Source: Prosopocoilus inquinatus (taxonomy: Eukaryota > Arthropoda > Insecta > Coleoptera > Lucanidae). Taken from it: a DNA stretch of 64,000 nt. Below the pieces are notes generated by a model that had not been told where the DNA came from, did not search any database, and was given only the letters and a program-made list of their open reading frames with translations. Below, in pieces: positions 1 to 12,900 of the stretch. The stretch is from assembly GCA_036172665.1 (NCBI GenBank), contig CM069876.1, forward strand, positions 50,189,001-50,253,000, in the 5' to 3' direction. Numbering within the stretch: the first letter of the stretch is position 1; each line of letters starts with the position of its first letter. The position numbers and the translations under genes were made by a program.

Positions 1-1372
1 TCACATTCGTATTTTCGCCCCCCCCCCCCCTTCCACGGCGGGGGGCGGCGCGCAGGGACAAATTGTAATAATCTTCGTGTGCGTAGAGAGCTACGTACGT
101 GCGAGGAGGGAATTTGAATGCAGACGGCGGCGGCGGCGGCGGCGGCGTGTGGAAGGCTTCATTATCCCTTTTGCCCTTGGAGGAATGTTATTAAACAAAT
201 GACGTCGATCCTTCGATAATTAGATCCGGACAGTCCGCCGGGAATCCGATATAAGGTCACGAGAAATTTATTTTGGCCGCCTTACCTATCATTGTAACAA
301 CGTACGGAAGGGGAGTGAGGGGGCGGGGGCGGGGGCTTAAAACCAATCATTCCTGCCCTCAATGCCATGAACTATTTCACCAGGGCTTATCGGGATACGC
401 TTTCTTCGTTGCCTCGGCACTTTCTTTTTCTTTCAAGGTTTCGCAGCAACACGAGCGCGATTTCTTTTTCCTTAGGAATTAAATCCAATCGTTAAACAGA
501 GACTCGCTATTCTATTTTTAATTCAGAAAGGAAGAAAATACTCGGGAAATTATTATTATTATAGGAATTATAATACATTTATATTATAATTTTTTCTGCA
601 ATCCATCGCCCTGTATAGCGTAGGCAAAACGTCTAACTAAAATCTACAGTTTTGTAACCTACGTAAATTCACGGGGTCGGGGGCGGCGAGGAAATTACGG
701 TCCCGCACGGCTGAATAATAAAGGCGAAAACGTCGCGTTCGGCTTGTTGTACCGACAAGTGCACCGCCTCGAAGGTGTTCCGCCACAACATCCAACGGGA
801 TGTGTTTGTCGCCTACGGATTTTTTTTCCTCGAGGTTTCGCAGCAACACAAACAAGAGTCAAGAGACATTTACGATAAATCTTAGAGAGATTAAACGTAT
901 TGAAATGATTTCCATCGACCTTCGAGTAATTAACCATCTCATCGCCTCTCGGTCACACGAGAAAATGCATTTATTACACGTAGATTGGCACCACTGATTT
1001 TCTTCCTTCCGAACACACTGGAAACGCATAATTGGGACACCAGCAGACATTAGCCCGGGGGGTGGGAGCGCGGGGGGGGGTGTCCGACTAACACAACTGC
1101 GCCGTAAATCATCACTGGAGATGCCTTCCAATATCGCGCGCGCCATTATGGCCCGTGACAGACATATCACTATCGCGAATGCGAAATGCTTTATAGTTGG
1201 TAATAAAAATTAAAATCGATGAATGTCATAAAATGCGGATTTGCGATGCCGCCCTCGTATTTTCCGGCCTTCCGGTGATTAATCAACGCGAAAATAAATC
1301 GCTGGATTATTCGTGTAGTAACTCGGGCTCGCGCGTTGTGCTACCTTGTACTACAGGCATTTTGGAGATGGT
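1..1372. other. Single-copy non-coding sequence with GC-rich simple tracts
   Basis: No supported gene. The stretch holds a poly-C run near 21-31, a CGG trinucleotide run near 127-148, a G-quadruplex motif at 310-335 and a short C-rich/G-rich block near 1057-1081. The 16-mer GGTTTCGCAGCAACAC occurs at 437-452 and again at 834-849, so a short dispersed fragment is duplicated here. Open frames are short, overlap on both strands and show no recognisable domain. Confidence 0.6.
310..335 (+). other. G-quadruplex motif
   Basis: Four G runs (GGGG, then three GGGGG) are separated by loops of 5, 1 and 1 bases. This meets the canonical G4 rule on the + strand. Folding is inferred, not shown. Confidence 0.6.
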
Positions 1373-1870
1373 CTGAATAATTAAGGTGGCAAGCCGGCGC
1401 TGAGGAAGACAATTCAGCTGTCCCGAGCCGGTATTTAGCCGAAAAAGGGCGGGGTCGAAAAAGTTCAGGACGCCAAAAGAACGACCCCCGGCTGATGCCA
1501 CACACCGCGGAGCCCGTCCTCCAAGGGCCACAGCGCGCGCTAAAATGTCCGTCGCCTCAAAAACAACAGTACGATGACCTAACGGGACGCCGCTATGTTA
1601 CAGGGCGTCGCCCTCAAATGACGTCGAAAAAGGTAGACAGCGAACGGAAAAGTATCGTCGAAAGATTCGGAAAACGATACCCGACATGAACCAAACAAGC
1701 GGATTTCTCTGTGGGAACAAAGAAATCTGGTGTAAGCGCGGGTCTTTGGAATGACGTCACATAAATACCTGACTGTTTATCGCAAATACGAAAAATCCGC
1801 CCGGAATAAGCTGTTCGTAACAATAATCTGTTAGTCACCGTCCGAAGGTGGCAGCGTGCGCCAAAAAATT
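1373..1870. repeat. Dispersed element copy carrying the seeds of the 80 bp and 105 bp arrays
   Basis: Positions 1373-1560 align with 21752-21900: shared GTGGCAA, GAAGACAATTCAGCTGTC-like and CGTCCTCCAAGG segments. Positions 1699-1790 contain GTGGGAACAAAGAAATCT followed by TGACGTCA, matching 20273-20348 and the core of the 105 bp array at 23.0-23.9 kb. The module at 1845-1870 again resembles the 80 bp unit (GGCAGCGTGCGC). The module order (80-like, then 105-like) is the same as at 21.8-23.9 kb, where each is amplified. No coding capacity is seen. Confidence 0.55.
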
Positions 1871-1944
1871 TCGAAATCTTTCAGGAAACGTTCTCCGACC
1901 GAACACATGGTCAAACCAACCTTGAAAGCAGAGTTCGATTCTAT

Positions 1945-2050
1945 TACTCAATCCAAATAAAAAATTAAGGAAGTTGAAAATCAAATTTAAATGAAAGTAA
2001 ACATAAGCGAAGCATTGAAAGTAAACAAACACGAAGCCCAAAATAAATTT
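1945..2050 (+). repeat. Partial head of the 1.77 kb tandem unit
   Basis: This stretch begins TCAATCCAAATAAAAAATTA and matches the block that precedes positions 4789 and 6562 in the later units (around 4655-4750 and 6428-6520). It therefore marks the left edge of the tandem region, and the ~150 bp array sits between it and the first full unit body. Confidence 0.65.
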
Positions 2051-3016
2051 CAAGGTCAACTCAGGCCAACTTAACCGTGCCCAACCTTATACCCCCCTCC
2101 CCCCCCTCAAAAGAAAAGAAAGAAAGAGCAAATTAAAAGTAGTAAAAACTTTACAAATAAAAATCATTTAAAATTATTATAAATAAAAAATCCAAAATAA
2201 ATTTCAAGGTAAACTCAGGCCAACTTAACCGTGCCCAACCTTATACCCCCCTCCCCCCCCCCCCAAAAGAAAAGAAAGAAAGAGCAAATTAAAAGTAGTA
2301 AAAACTTTACAAATAAAAATCAATTAAAATTAAGCCTGTCCAAAATAAAATTATAAATAAAAAAATCCAAAATAAATTTCAAGGTCAACTGAACCCAACT
2401 GAACCGTGCCTAACCTTATACCCCCTCCCCCCCCCCCCAAAAAAAAAAGAAAGAGCAAATTAAAAGTAGTAAAAACTTTACAAATAAAAATCAATTAAAA
2501 TTATTATAAATAAAAAATCCAAAATAAATTTCAAGGTCAACTCAATCCAACTGAACCGTGCCTAACCTTATACCCCCCTCCCACCCCCCCCCCCAAAAAA
2601 AAGAGCAAATTAAAAGTAGTAAAAACTTTACAAATAAAAATCAATTAAAATTATTATAAATAAAAAATCCAAAATAAATTTCAAGGTCAACTCAATCCAA
2701 CTGAACCGTGCCTAATCTTATACCCCCTCCCCCCCCCCAAAAAAAGAGCAAATTAAAAGTAGTAAAAATTTTACAAATAAAAATCAATTAAAATTATTAT
2801 AAATAAAAAATCCAAAATAAATTTCAAGGTCAACTCAATCCAACTGAACCGTGCCTAACGTTATACCCCCCTCCCACCCCTCCCCCCCCCAAAAAAAAAA
2901 AAGAAAGAGCAAATTAAAAGTAGTAAAAACTTTACAAATAAAAATCAATTAAAATTATTATAAATAAAAAATCCAAAATAAATTTCAAGGTCAACTCAAT
3001 CCAACTGAACCGTGCC
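2035..3016 (+). repeat. ~150 bp tandem array, seven units
   Basis: The landmark CCGTGCC recurs at 2075, 2229, 2404, 2556, 2706, 2849 and 3010, giving periods of 143-175 bp. Each unit runs from AAATAAATTTCAAGGTCAAC through ACCGTGCCTAACCTTATA and a poly-C tract to an A-rich tail. Length differences lie mostly in the C and A runs. The two later 1.77 kb units contain only one copy of this module, so it expanded only in the first unit or contracted in the others. Confidence 0.85.
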
Positions 3017-3534
3017 TAAATTAGATCTTTTTCAAGGACAACACAACCCAACTGAACTGACAATAATAAATAGAAATATTCAAAAATACTGAAAAGTATT
3101 TTTTTTTGTAGCAATAGGTGGCCATGTTTATTATTGATTTTTTCTTTTGCCAATTTTATTATTTTATTAAAATTGAATTATTTTTTTTTTGTGTTTGGTT
3201 GAAATGTCACGAAGTTTTCAATTTTATTTCTTCTACTTTACAATGATCTATAAACGTTTCGCAATTTAATTAAAAAGAAAATAAAAAATCATACCATCTA
3301 CCAACAAGAAATCGAATTAATTTCATTTCTCAGCATTTCTGGTAATTTTATTATTTTAACGGACTCCGCGGCGTTCAATTGTTTAAACAAAAGATTCCAC
3401 TCACTGGCATCTCAGGTTTTTCTTTTCTTTTCTTTTCAATTTAAAATCGCAAATTTTTTTAATTAACCGCCATCTGTGGGAAATAAATTTAATTCAAAGC
3501 CGAGTTCCGAACTATGTCGCATTTTAAAATGTAA

Positions 3535-3890
3535 TAAAAACAATTTTCCAGTTTTTCACATAATTTCTCATGTATTAGAACCTCAAAGAAACAGGAAACT
3601 TTAGTACAGGCGACCCAATGAACACTGACGTTTGTACGGTTGCCTAGATGGAACATTTTTGTAGAAAATGAGCGAATTTGTTCGCGATTCACTGCGATTA
3701 TGCAATAAGACAATTTTTCAGTTCTTCAGATAATTTCATTGAATTTATATTAAAACAAACAAATATTAAACCTTGTAGAAATTGAAAGCCTCGGTGCAAA
3801 GCAACTCGATAAACGCAGACGTTTGTCTGGTTGCCTATACTGAAGGGTTTACGAACGTTTTCGTTAAATATTGTAACAAATTTGTCGCGA
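3535..3890 (+). repeat. Diverged ~170 bp direct duplication inside each 1.77 kb unit
   Basis: The stretch from 3541 (CAATTTTCCAGTTTTTCACA) aligns with that from 3711 (CAATTTTTCAGTTCTTCAGA), and similarity continues through GACGTTTGT-GGTTGCCTA to TTCGCGATT/GTCGCGATT. The same pair recurs near 5313/5484 and 7082/7253. The two halves are much more diverged from each other than the 1.77 kb copies are, so this duplication is older. Confidence 0.65.
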
Positions 3891-4126
3891 TTGGCTCCGA
3901 TTACGTAATTTACGTAATTTTTTACCCTTTAATATTTAAAAAACAATATTCAAGTTCCCCCTTGTTATTTTATTTATTATTTTATTATTACACATACAGG
4001 GTGTACCACTTAAGGCGGATTCTCTCGTACCTCTTTAGTTATTAATTTCACGAAAAACTGTTTCAAATGAAAGTTAAACTGTATCACGCGGAGCATATTT
4101 TAAAATTAGTCTGACGTATACAGAGT

Positions 4127-4184
4127 GTTCCGTTTGGCCTGGACGTTACGTCACTTCGTTATTTTAAATGGAACACCCTATATA
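4127..4184. mobile_element. Short MITE-like segment with inverted ends
   Basis: TATACAGAGTGTTCCGTTT (4127 onward) and AAATGGAACACCCTATATA (to about 4184) are imperfect inverted repeats around a ~25 bp centre containing ACGTTACGTCAC. The segment recurs in the second and third 1.77 kb units. A related terminus, ACATACAGGGTGTACCACTT, lies near 3990. No target duplication could be fixed, so the transposon reading is tentative. Confidence 0.35.
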
Positions 4185-7100
4185 TTTTTACATTTTCGTA
4201 TCCTGGGTTGAATTTTAACGTGACTTTGTGTACCATATATAGGGTCTAATCTAAACCGTTTCCGCGTTATTCAACTCGAAAAAAAAAAAAAGTTATTGCT
4301 GTTGCAATGCCTCAAACAAATGCAAATATCTTCCGAACAAATGACGCTAGAGGCTCGTGGTTTTTTGCAAAAGTTTCGTCTTGAAACGCTTTTTCAGTTA
4401 CATCGTCAGGAAAAAATCCCAGCGGCAGAAGTTCTTACAAAAAAAATTAATTAACGAGAATGGCGCATCTAATAAAAGTTACATGGCATTCCATTAAAAA
4501 AAAAAAATTATTCATCGTAGTTTGAATATTCTCAAGTTTATTAATTAATATTCCTTTTTGTTTTGCTAATTTTTTTAAACAAAAAACGTTTCGTTGCGAT
4601 TTTATTTATTTATTTTTTAATTGGTTACTTCATTTTTAGTCGTTTTAAATTTATTCAATCCAAATAAAAAATTAAGGAAGTTGAAAATCAAAATTAAATA
4701 AAAGTAAACATAAGCGAGGCATTGAAAGTAAACAAACACGAAGCCCAAAATAAATTCCAAGGTCAACTCAATCCAACTGAACCGTGCCTAAATTAGATCT
4801 TTTTCAAGGACAACACAACCCAACTGAACTGACAATAATAAATAGAAATATTCAAAATTACAGAAAAGTATTTTTTTTTTGTAGCAATAGGTGGCCATGT
4901 TTATTATTGATTTTTTCTTTTGCCAATTTTATTATTTTATTAAAATTGAATTATTTTTTTTTTGTGTTTGGTTGAAATGTCACGAAGTTTTCAATTTTAT
5001 TTCTTCTACTTTACAATGATCTATAAACGTTTCGCAATTTAATTAAAAAAAAAAATAAAAAATCATACCATCTACCAACAAGAAATCGAATTAATTTCAT
5101 TTCTCAGCATTTCTGGTAATTTTATTATTTTAACGGACTCCGCGGCGTTCAGTTGTTTAAACAAAAGATCCCACTCACTGGCATCTCAGGTTTTTCTTTT
5201 CTTTTCTTTTCAATTTAAAATCGCAAATTTTTTTAATTAACCGCCATCTGTGGGAAATAAATTTAATTCAAAGCCGAGTTCCGAACTATGTTGCATTTTA
5301 AAATGTAATAAAAACAATTTTCCAGTTTTTCACATAATTTCTCATGTATTAGAACCTCAAAGAAACAAGAAACTTTAGTACAGGCGACCCAATGAACACT
5401 GACGTCTGTATGGTTGCCTAGATCGAACATTTTTGTAGAAAATGAGCGAATTTGTTCGCGATTCACTGCGATTATGCAATAAGACAATTTTTCAGTTCTT
5501 TAGATAATTTCATTGAATTTATATTAAAACAAACAAATATTAAACCTTGTAGAAATAGAAAGCCTCGGTGCAAAGCAACTCAATAAACGCAGACGTTTGT
5601 TTGGTTGCCTATACTGAAGGGTTTAGGAACGTTTTCGTTAAATATTGTAACAAATTCGTCGCGATTGGCTCCGATTACGTAATTTACGTAATTTTTTACC
5701 CTTTAATATTTAAAAAAAAATATTCAAGTTCCCTCTTGTTATTTTATTTATTATTTTATTATTACACATACAGGGTGTATCACTTAAGGCGGATTCTCTC
5801 GTACCTCTTTAGTTATTAATTTCACGAAAAACTGTTTCAAATGAAAGTTAAACTGTATCACACGGAGCATATTTTAAAATTAGTCTGACGTATACAGAGT
5901 GTTCCGTTTGGCCTGGACGTTACGTCACTTCGTTATTTTAAATGGAACACCCTATATATTTTTACATTTTCGAATCCTGGGCTGAATTTTAACGTGACTT
6001 TGTGTACCATACATAGGGTCTAATCTAAACCGTTTCCGCGTTATTCAACTCGAAAAAAAAAAAAAGTTATTGCTGTTGCAATGCCTCAAACAAATGCAAA
6101 TATCTTCCGAACAAATGACGCTAGAGGCTCGTGGTTTTTTGCAAAAGTTTCGTCTTGAAACGCTTTTTCAGTTACATCGTCAGGAAAAAATCCCAGCGGC
6201 AGAAGTTCTTACAAAAAAAATTAATTAACGAGAATGGCGCATCTAATAAAAGTTACATGGCATTCCATTAAAAAAAAAAAATTATTCATCGTAGTTTGAA
6301 TATTCTCAAGTTTATTAATTAATATTCCTTTTTGTTTTGCTAATTTTTTTAAACAAAAACGTTTCGTTGCGATTTTATTTATTTATTTTTTAATTGGTTA
6401 CTTCATTTTTAGTCGTTTTAAATTTATTCAATCCAAATAAAAAATTAAGGAAGTTGAAAATCAAAATTAAATAAAAGTAAACATAAGCGAGGCATTGAAA
6501 GTAAACAAACACGAAGCCCAAAATAAATTCCAAGGTCAACTCAATCCAACTGAACCGTGCCTAAATTAGATCTTTTTCAAGGACAACACAACCCAACTGA
6601 ACTGACAATAAATAGAAATATTCAAAAATACTGAAAAGTATTTTTTTTTGTAGCAATAGGTGGCCATGTTTATTATTGATTTTTTCTTTTGCCAATTTTA
6701 TTATTTTATTAAAATTGAATTATTTTTTTTTTGTGTTTGGTTGAAATGTCACGAAGTTTTCAATTTTATTTCTTCTACTTTACAATGATCTATAAACGTT
6801 TCGCAATTTAATTAAAAAAAAAAATAAAAAATCATACCATCTACCAACAAGAAATCGAATTAATTTCATTTCTCAGCATTTCTGGTAATTTTATTATTTT
6901 AACGGACTCCGCGGCGTTCAGTTGTTTAAACAAAAGATCCCACTCACTGGCATCTCAGGTTTTTCTTTTCTTTTCTTTTCAATTTAAAATCGCAAATTTT
7001 TTTAATTAACCGCCATCTGTGGGAAATAAATTTAATTCAAAGCCGAGTTCCGAACTATGTCGCATTTTAAAATGTAATAAAAACAATTTTCCAGTTTTTC

Positions 7101-8176
7101 ACATAATTTCTCATGTATTAAAACCTCAAAGAAACAGGAAACTTTAGTACAGGCGACCCAATGAACACTGACGTCTGTATGGTTGCCTAGATGGAACATT
7201 TTTGTAGAAAATGAGCGAATTTGTTCGCGATTCACTGCGATTATGCAATAAGACAATTTTTCAGTTCTTTAGATAATTTCATTGAATTTATATTAAAACA
7301 AACAAATATTAAACCTTGTAGAAATAGAAAGCCTCGGTGCAAAGCAACTCAATAAACGCAGACGTTTGTTTGGTTGCCTATACTGAAGGGTTTAGGAACG
7401 TTTTCGTTAAATATTGTAACAAATTTGTCGCGATTGGCTCCGATTACGTAATTTACGTAATTTTTTACCCTTTAATATTTAAAAAACAATATTCAAGTTC
7501 CCCCTTGTTATTTTATTTATTATTTTATTATTACACATACAGGGTGTACCACTTAAGGCGGATTCTCTCGTACCTCTTTAGTTATTAATTTCACGAAAAA
7601 CTGTTTCAGATGAAAGTTCAACTGTATCACGCGGAGCATATTTTAAAATTAGTCTGACGTATACAGAGTGTTCCGTTTGGCTTGGACGTTACGTCACTTC
7701 GTTATTTTAAATGGAACACCCTATATATTTTTACATTTTCGTATCCTGGGATGAATTTTAACGTGACTTTGTGTACCATATATAGGGTCTAATCTAATTC
7801 GTTTCCGCGTTATTCAACTCAAAAAAAAAAAGTTATTGCTGTTGCAATGCCTCAAACAAATGCAAATATCTTCCGAACAAATGACGCTAGAGGCTTGTGG
7901 TTTCTTGCAAAAGTTTCGTCTTGAAACGCTTTTTCAGTTACATCGTCAGGAAGAAATCCCAGCGGCAGAAGTTCTTACAAAAAAAATTAATTAATGAGAA
8001 TGGCGTTACATGGCATTCCATTAAAAAAAAAAATTATTCATCGTAGTTTGAATATTCTCAAGTTTATTAATTAATATTCCTTTTTGTTTTGCTAAATTTT
8101 TTTTAAACAAAAAACGTTTCGCTGTGATTTTATTTATTTATTTTTTAATTGGTTACTTCATTTTTAGTCGTTTTAA

Positions 8177-9012
8177 AATCACTCAGTTCAAAAATTGTTT
8201 GTGATAAAAGCGCGTGCGGCGCTGTCACGAATTGACATCGCTGAAGTAAAAAACGCCCCGCAATTTTAAAATCCCTCAGCGTGAAAATTCGAATGTTAAG
8301 AGACGATGAAACATGATGAAAAAAAAAAAAAACAAAACAAAAAAAAAAGAGAAAAGAAAAAGCACCGAATCGAAAATACCCGCTCGAGGCTCGCTTATTA
8401 ACAAAGCGCCTAATGCGCCGTCACTAACGAAGATTCTCGACGCGGTTGGGATTTATTAATTGCGGCCATTGTTGGGGCGCTCGGAATTAAAAATGGGCCC
8501 GGGGATTCCCCGCGACGCGACGACCGAAACAATCCAACGATTTTTCGCGCCGCCGCCGCCGCCGCCGCCGGTCGTCCCCGAACGGTAACGGATTGTTTTC
8601 GTTGCGGAAAATTCTTTTCGCCGTTTCTGCTATCAAACGAGAACGGAACAAACGCGCGCGCCAACAATAAAGAACGCGATTTCGCAAATGAAAAGGCTTC
8701 GCGAATATACAGAGTGACTGTTAATTATACGTACACAACAACAACCGTCAGCTGCGTGAAATTAATCAGAGAGAGATTTTTCCAAAGTCCGACGCAACGC
8801 CTTAGCAATTACATAAGCCGCCAAAGTGAACATCTGCATGTTCCCGCGCGGCGGAAATCAAGTCAACCAAATCATATAAACATAGTACGTTACCGACTAA
8901 GACTAAGAAGTTCGCAAGTTCTCTAATTTCTGAGTTAAGTTACGGAAGTCATTCATTCAAGGGGCCTGCCTAATTTTGATTTTCAGAAGATAATAAACAA
9001 TAATAATTTATG
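8177..9012. other. Single-copy non-coding sequence
   Basis: A-rich run near 8318-8365, then a moderately GC-rich stretch with a GCC trinucleotide run at 8549-8570. Frames on the minus strand across the GCC run give alanine or arginine homopolymers and are not credible genes. Nothing else recognised. Confidence 0.5.
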
Positions 9013-9245
9013 AAAAAAATTTTGTGCAAATCGTTTTTGATTGCGGTGAAAACCGCGAGCAGCCTCTGGACAGCTGTTTCAGCCCTGCTTGGGGCTTCTT
9101 CAGCAGAGATTCCCACTGCAAACAAAAACGACTTGCCCAATTTATTCGTAATTGCTGAAGAAGCCCCAAGCAGGGCTGAAACAGCTGTCCAGAGGCTGCT
9201 CGAGGTTTTCACCGCAATCAAAAACGATTTGCACAAAATTTTTCT
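9013..9245. mobile_element. Foldback element 1: ~93 bp near-perfect inverted arms
   Basis: The left arm 9013-9105 (through TTGTGCAAATCGTTTTTGAT to GGGGCTTCTTCAGCA) is the reverse complement of 9153-9245 with only one or two mismatches, around a ~47 bp loop. Frames on both strands read the same arm and are not genes. The arms are nearly identical, so the structure is either young or kept by gene conversion. It may be a MITE or a hairpin-RNA source. No terminal target duplication was identified. Confidence 0.75.
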
Positions 9246-9411
9246 AAAACTTTCATTATGCTTTGACAGCAAGCATGCCCGCCTTGCATGGGGGGGGACT
9301 TATTAGGAGCAAATCCCGCTTCAATTTGTCCATCCTACTGCAATGTCAGGTCAAAAAGCGATCGTAAGATGTCGCTATTTTATCTGTTAATAATAATTTA
9401 CTTACTTCAAT

Positions 9412-9655
9412 GATTAAATCGACGAGTGGATAATCGTGTTCAGTCAAAATTTATTGTGTTGAAGAAAACAACAAATAACCTTCTCTAGATTTTTATTTTA
9501 AGTAATTATTGGCTTCAGGAGGCTTCATTAATCCTTATCTGAAGGAATTTTAAACCAACGATTCACTTAAAATAAAAATCCGGAAAGTTATTTGTTGTTT
9601 TCTCAACACGCCAGTAAATTTGGACTGAACACGATTGCGCACTCGTCGATTCAAC
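9412..9655. mobile_element. Foldback element 2: ~100 bp inverted arms
   Basis: The left arm 9412-9512 (GATTAAATCGACGAGTGGAT through TTTTTATTTTAAGTAATTA) pairs with 9555-9655 (read on the minus strand as GTTGAATCGACGAGTGCGCA onward). The arms have scattered mismatches and a ~42 bp loop that itself holds CTTCAGGAGG/CCTTATCTGAAG. It lies only ~165 bp from foldback 1 but the arm sequence is unrelated. Confidence 0.7.
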
Positions 9656-9843
9656 TGTAACCTCACTTTTTTTTGTGTTGGAAGAAGGTTAATTGAATTC
9701 CGTGCTGAAAATTGAAATGAGCGCGTCCTGGAATTGAATGCGAACGTCAGTTTTATTACGCGGGGCCTTATTAAATACCTACCTGCATTGCTGGTGAACT
9801 GTGTGTGTGCTCAACGCAGTAGATTGATGGCCCCATAAATTCA

Positions 9844-9870
9844 GCCAGCCAGCCGGTCCCGCTGGCTGGC
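9844..9870. other. Perfect 10 bp hairpin beside the 302 bp satellite
   Basis: GCCAGCCAGC (9844-9853) and GCTGGCTGGC (9861-9870) form a perfect stem with a 7-base loop. The surrounding AAATTCAGCCAGCC and CGAGTTTAATA also occur at the right ends of the two foldback loci near 36455-36495 and 40475-40515, suggesting a shared element end. Confidence 0.6.
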
Positions 9871-9970
9871 TTCTTTCGCAGAACAAACTCGAGTTTAATA
9901 CTCCCCTGATGTATTATTTTGCCAGGCGGGTTCCGGAGAAGAAATCGCGATATGATTTACTGCAACGCTC

Positions 9971-12900
9971 TATTTTTAGAAACGAAAAAGAAAAGAAGAA
10001 AAAATTGCACGCATCGCCATCGGCCATCGTACGTACAAGAACCAGCCATTGTTCGTTATCATTGTTGCCAATAGAATTAGTACGACATCATTCATTGCTT
10101 GTTAGGGGCACACCTTGATTTAGATGCGTTATTCCGCTCCGTCACTACCGGCCCCAGTATGTCATCTAAACCCGGCCATGCCCTTTAGCTTTTGCTTACA
10201 GCCTGCTAACAGAATTTTATTTGATTTTTTCGCTTTTTAAAATACCTTCCGTATATTCAACTCTACTGAGTGAGTTCCAATCTTCAATTCGCCCGTTCTG
10301 TCGAGTTATTCGCATTTCTGCAAATATTTTTTTTTATCCGGTGGCCATTGTTGGTTGGCGTTGTTGCCAATATAAAGTGATATTTTGATGGGGTCGATTT
10401 TGTCGCTTTTTAAATACCTTCCGTATATTCAACTCTACCGGGTGAGTTCCAATTTTTAGAAACGAAAAAGAAAAGAAGAAACAATTGAACGCATCGGCAT
10501 CGTACGTCCAAGAACCGGCCATTGTTGGTGGTCATTGTTGCCAATAGAATTAATACGACATCATTCATTGCTTGTTGCGGGCGCACCTTGATTTAGATGC
10601 GTTGTTCCGCTTCGTCACTACCGGCCCCGGTATGTCATCTAAACCCGGCCATGCTCGTTACTTTTTGCTTACAGCCTACTAACAGAATTTTATTTTATTT
10701 TTTCGCTTTTTAAAATACCTTCCGTATATTCAACTCTACCGGGTGAGTTCCAATTTTTAGAAACGAAGAAGAAAAGAAGAAACAATTGCACGCATCGGCA
10801 TCGTACGTCCAAGAACCAGCCATGTTGGTTATCATTGTTGCCAATAGAATTAATACGACATCATTCATTGCTTGTTACGGGCTCACCTTGATTTAGATGC
10901 GTTATTCCGCTCCGTCACTACCGGCCCCGGTATGTCATCTAAACCCGGCCATGCTCGTTACTTTTTGCTTACAGCCTACTAACAGAATTTTATTTTATTT
11001 TTTCGCTTTTTAAAATACCTTCCGTATATTCAACTCTACCGGGTGAGTTCCAATTTTTAGAAACGAAAAAAAAAAAGAAAACAAAATTGAACGCATCGGC
11101 ATCGTACGTCCAAGAACCAGCCATTGTTGGTTGTCATTGTTGCCAATAGAATTAATACGACATCATTCATTGCTTGTTACGGGCTCACCTTGATTTAGAT
11201 GCGTTATTCCGCTTCATCACTACCGGCCCCGGTATGTCATCTAAACCCGGCCATGCTCATTACTTTTTGCTTACAGCCTACTAACAGAATTTTATTTTAT
11301 TTTTTCGCTTTTTAAAATACCTTCCGTATATTCAACTCTACTGAGTGAGTTCCAATCTTTAGAAACGAAAAAGAAAAGAAGAAACAATTGAACGCATCGG
11401 CATCGTACGTCCAAGAACCGGCCATTGTTGGTGGTTATTGTTGCCAATAGAATTAATACGACATCATTCATTGCTTGTTACGGGCTCACCTTGATTTAGA
11501 TGCGTTGTTCCGCTTCGTCACTACCGGCCCCGGTATGTCATCTAAACCCGGCCATGCCCTTCAGTTTTTGCTTACAGTCTGCTAACAGAACTTTTGTTTT
11601 AATTTTTCGCCTTTTAAAATATCTTCCGTATATTCAACTCTACCGGGTGAGTTCCAATTTTTAGAAACGAAAAAGAAAAGAAGAAACAATTGAACGCATC
11701 GGCATCATCGTACGTCCAAGAACCGGCCATTGTTGGTTGTCATTGTTGCCAATAGAATTAATACGACATCATTCATTGCTTGTTACGGGCTCACCTTGAT
11801 TTAGATGCGTTATTCCGCTCCGTCACTACCGGCCCCGGTATGTCATCTAAACCCGGCCATGCCCTTTAGCTTTTGCTTACAGCCTGCTAACAGAATTTTA
11901 TTTGATTTTTTCGCTTTTTAAAATACCTTCCGTATATTCAACTCTACTGAGTGCGTTCCAATTTTTAGAAACGAAAAAAAAAAGAAAAAAAAAATTGAAC
12001 GCATCGGCATCATCGTACGTCCAAGAACCGGCCATTGTTGGTTGTCATTGTTGCCAATAGAATTAATACGACATCATTCATTGCTTGTTGCGGGCGCACC
12101 TTGATTTAGATGCGTTATTCCGCTCCGTCACTACCGGCCCCGGTATGTCATCTAAACCCGGCCATGCTCGTTACTTTTTGCTTACAACCTGCTAACTGAA
12201 TTTTATTTTATTTTTTCGCTTTTTAAAATACCTTCCGTATATTCAACTCTACTGAGTGCGTTCCAATTTTTAGAAACGAAAAAAAAAAGAAAAAAAAAAT
12301 TGAACGCATCGGCATCATCGTACGTCCAAGAACCGGCCATTTTTGGTTGTCATTGTTGCCAATAGAATGAATACGACATCATTCATTGCTTGTTGCGGGC
12401 GCACCTTGATTTAGATGCGTTGTTCCGCTTCGTCACTACCGGCCCCGGTATGTCATCTAAACCCGGCCATGCTCATTACTTTTTGCTTACAGCCTACTAA
12501 CAGAATTTTATTTGATTTTTTCGCTTTTTAAAATACCTTCCGTATATTCAACTCTACTGAGTGCGTTCCAATTTTTAGAAACGAAAAAAAAAAGAAAAAA
12601 AAAATTGAACGCATCGGCATCGTACGTCCAAGAACCGGCCGTTGTTGGTTGTCATTGTTGCCAATAGAATTAATACGACATCATTCATTGCTTGTTACGG
12701 GCTCACCTTGATTTAGATGCGTTATTCCGCTCCGTCACTACCGGCCCCGGTATGTCATCTAAACCCGGCCATGCTCGTTACTTTTTGCTTACAGCCTGCT
12801 AACAGAACTTTTGTTTTAATTTTTCGCCTTTTAAAATATCTTCCGTATATTCAACTCTACCGGGTGAGTTCCAATTTTTAGAAACGAAAAAGAAAAGAAG

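Larger units (their letters stand above)
3017..8176 (+). repeat. 1.77 kb tandem unit, three copies
   Basis: The junction TAAATTAGATCTTTTTCAAG starts at 3017, 4789 and 6562, giving unit lengths of 1772 and 1773 bp. The third copy stops matching after GTCGTTTTAAA near 8176. Copies are near-identical, differing by scattered substitutions and A-run lengths. Open frames on both strands recur in each copy (minus-strand 74 codons, plus-strand 83-87 codons) only because the unit recurs. Their products are not recognisable, and they overlap the diverged duplication described separately, so I do not call them genes. A young segmental tandem duplication is the simplest reading. Confidence 0.85.

Noticed and set aside
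2075..3016. CCTAACCTTA in the 150 bp array as interstitial telomere (TTAGG) repeat
   Set aside because: The pentamer is not in tandem; only an isolated CCTAA occurs once per unit.
3489..7588. Recurring 74-codon minus-strand and 83-87-codon plus-strand frames, one pair per 1.77 kb unit
   Set aside because: They recur because the DNA unit recurs. The frames overlap the two halves of a diverged direct duplication and have no recognisable domain.
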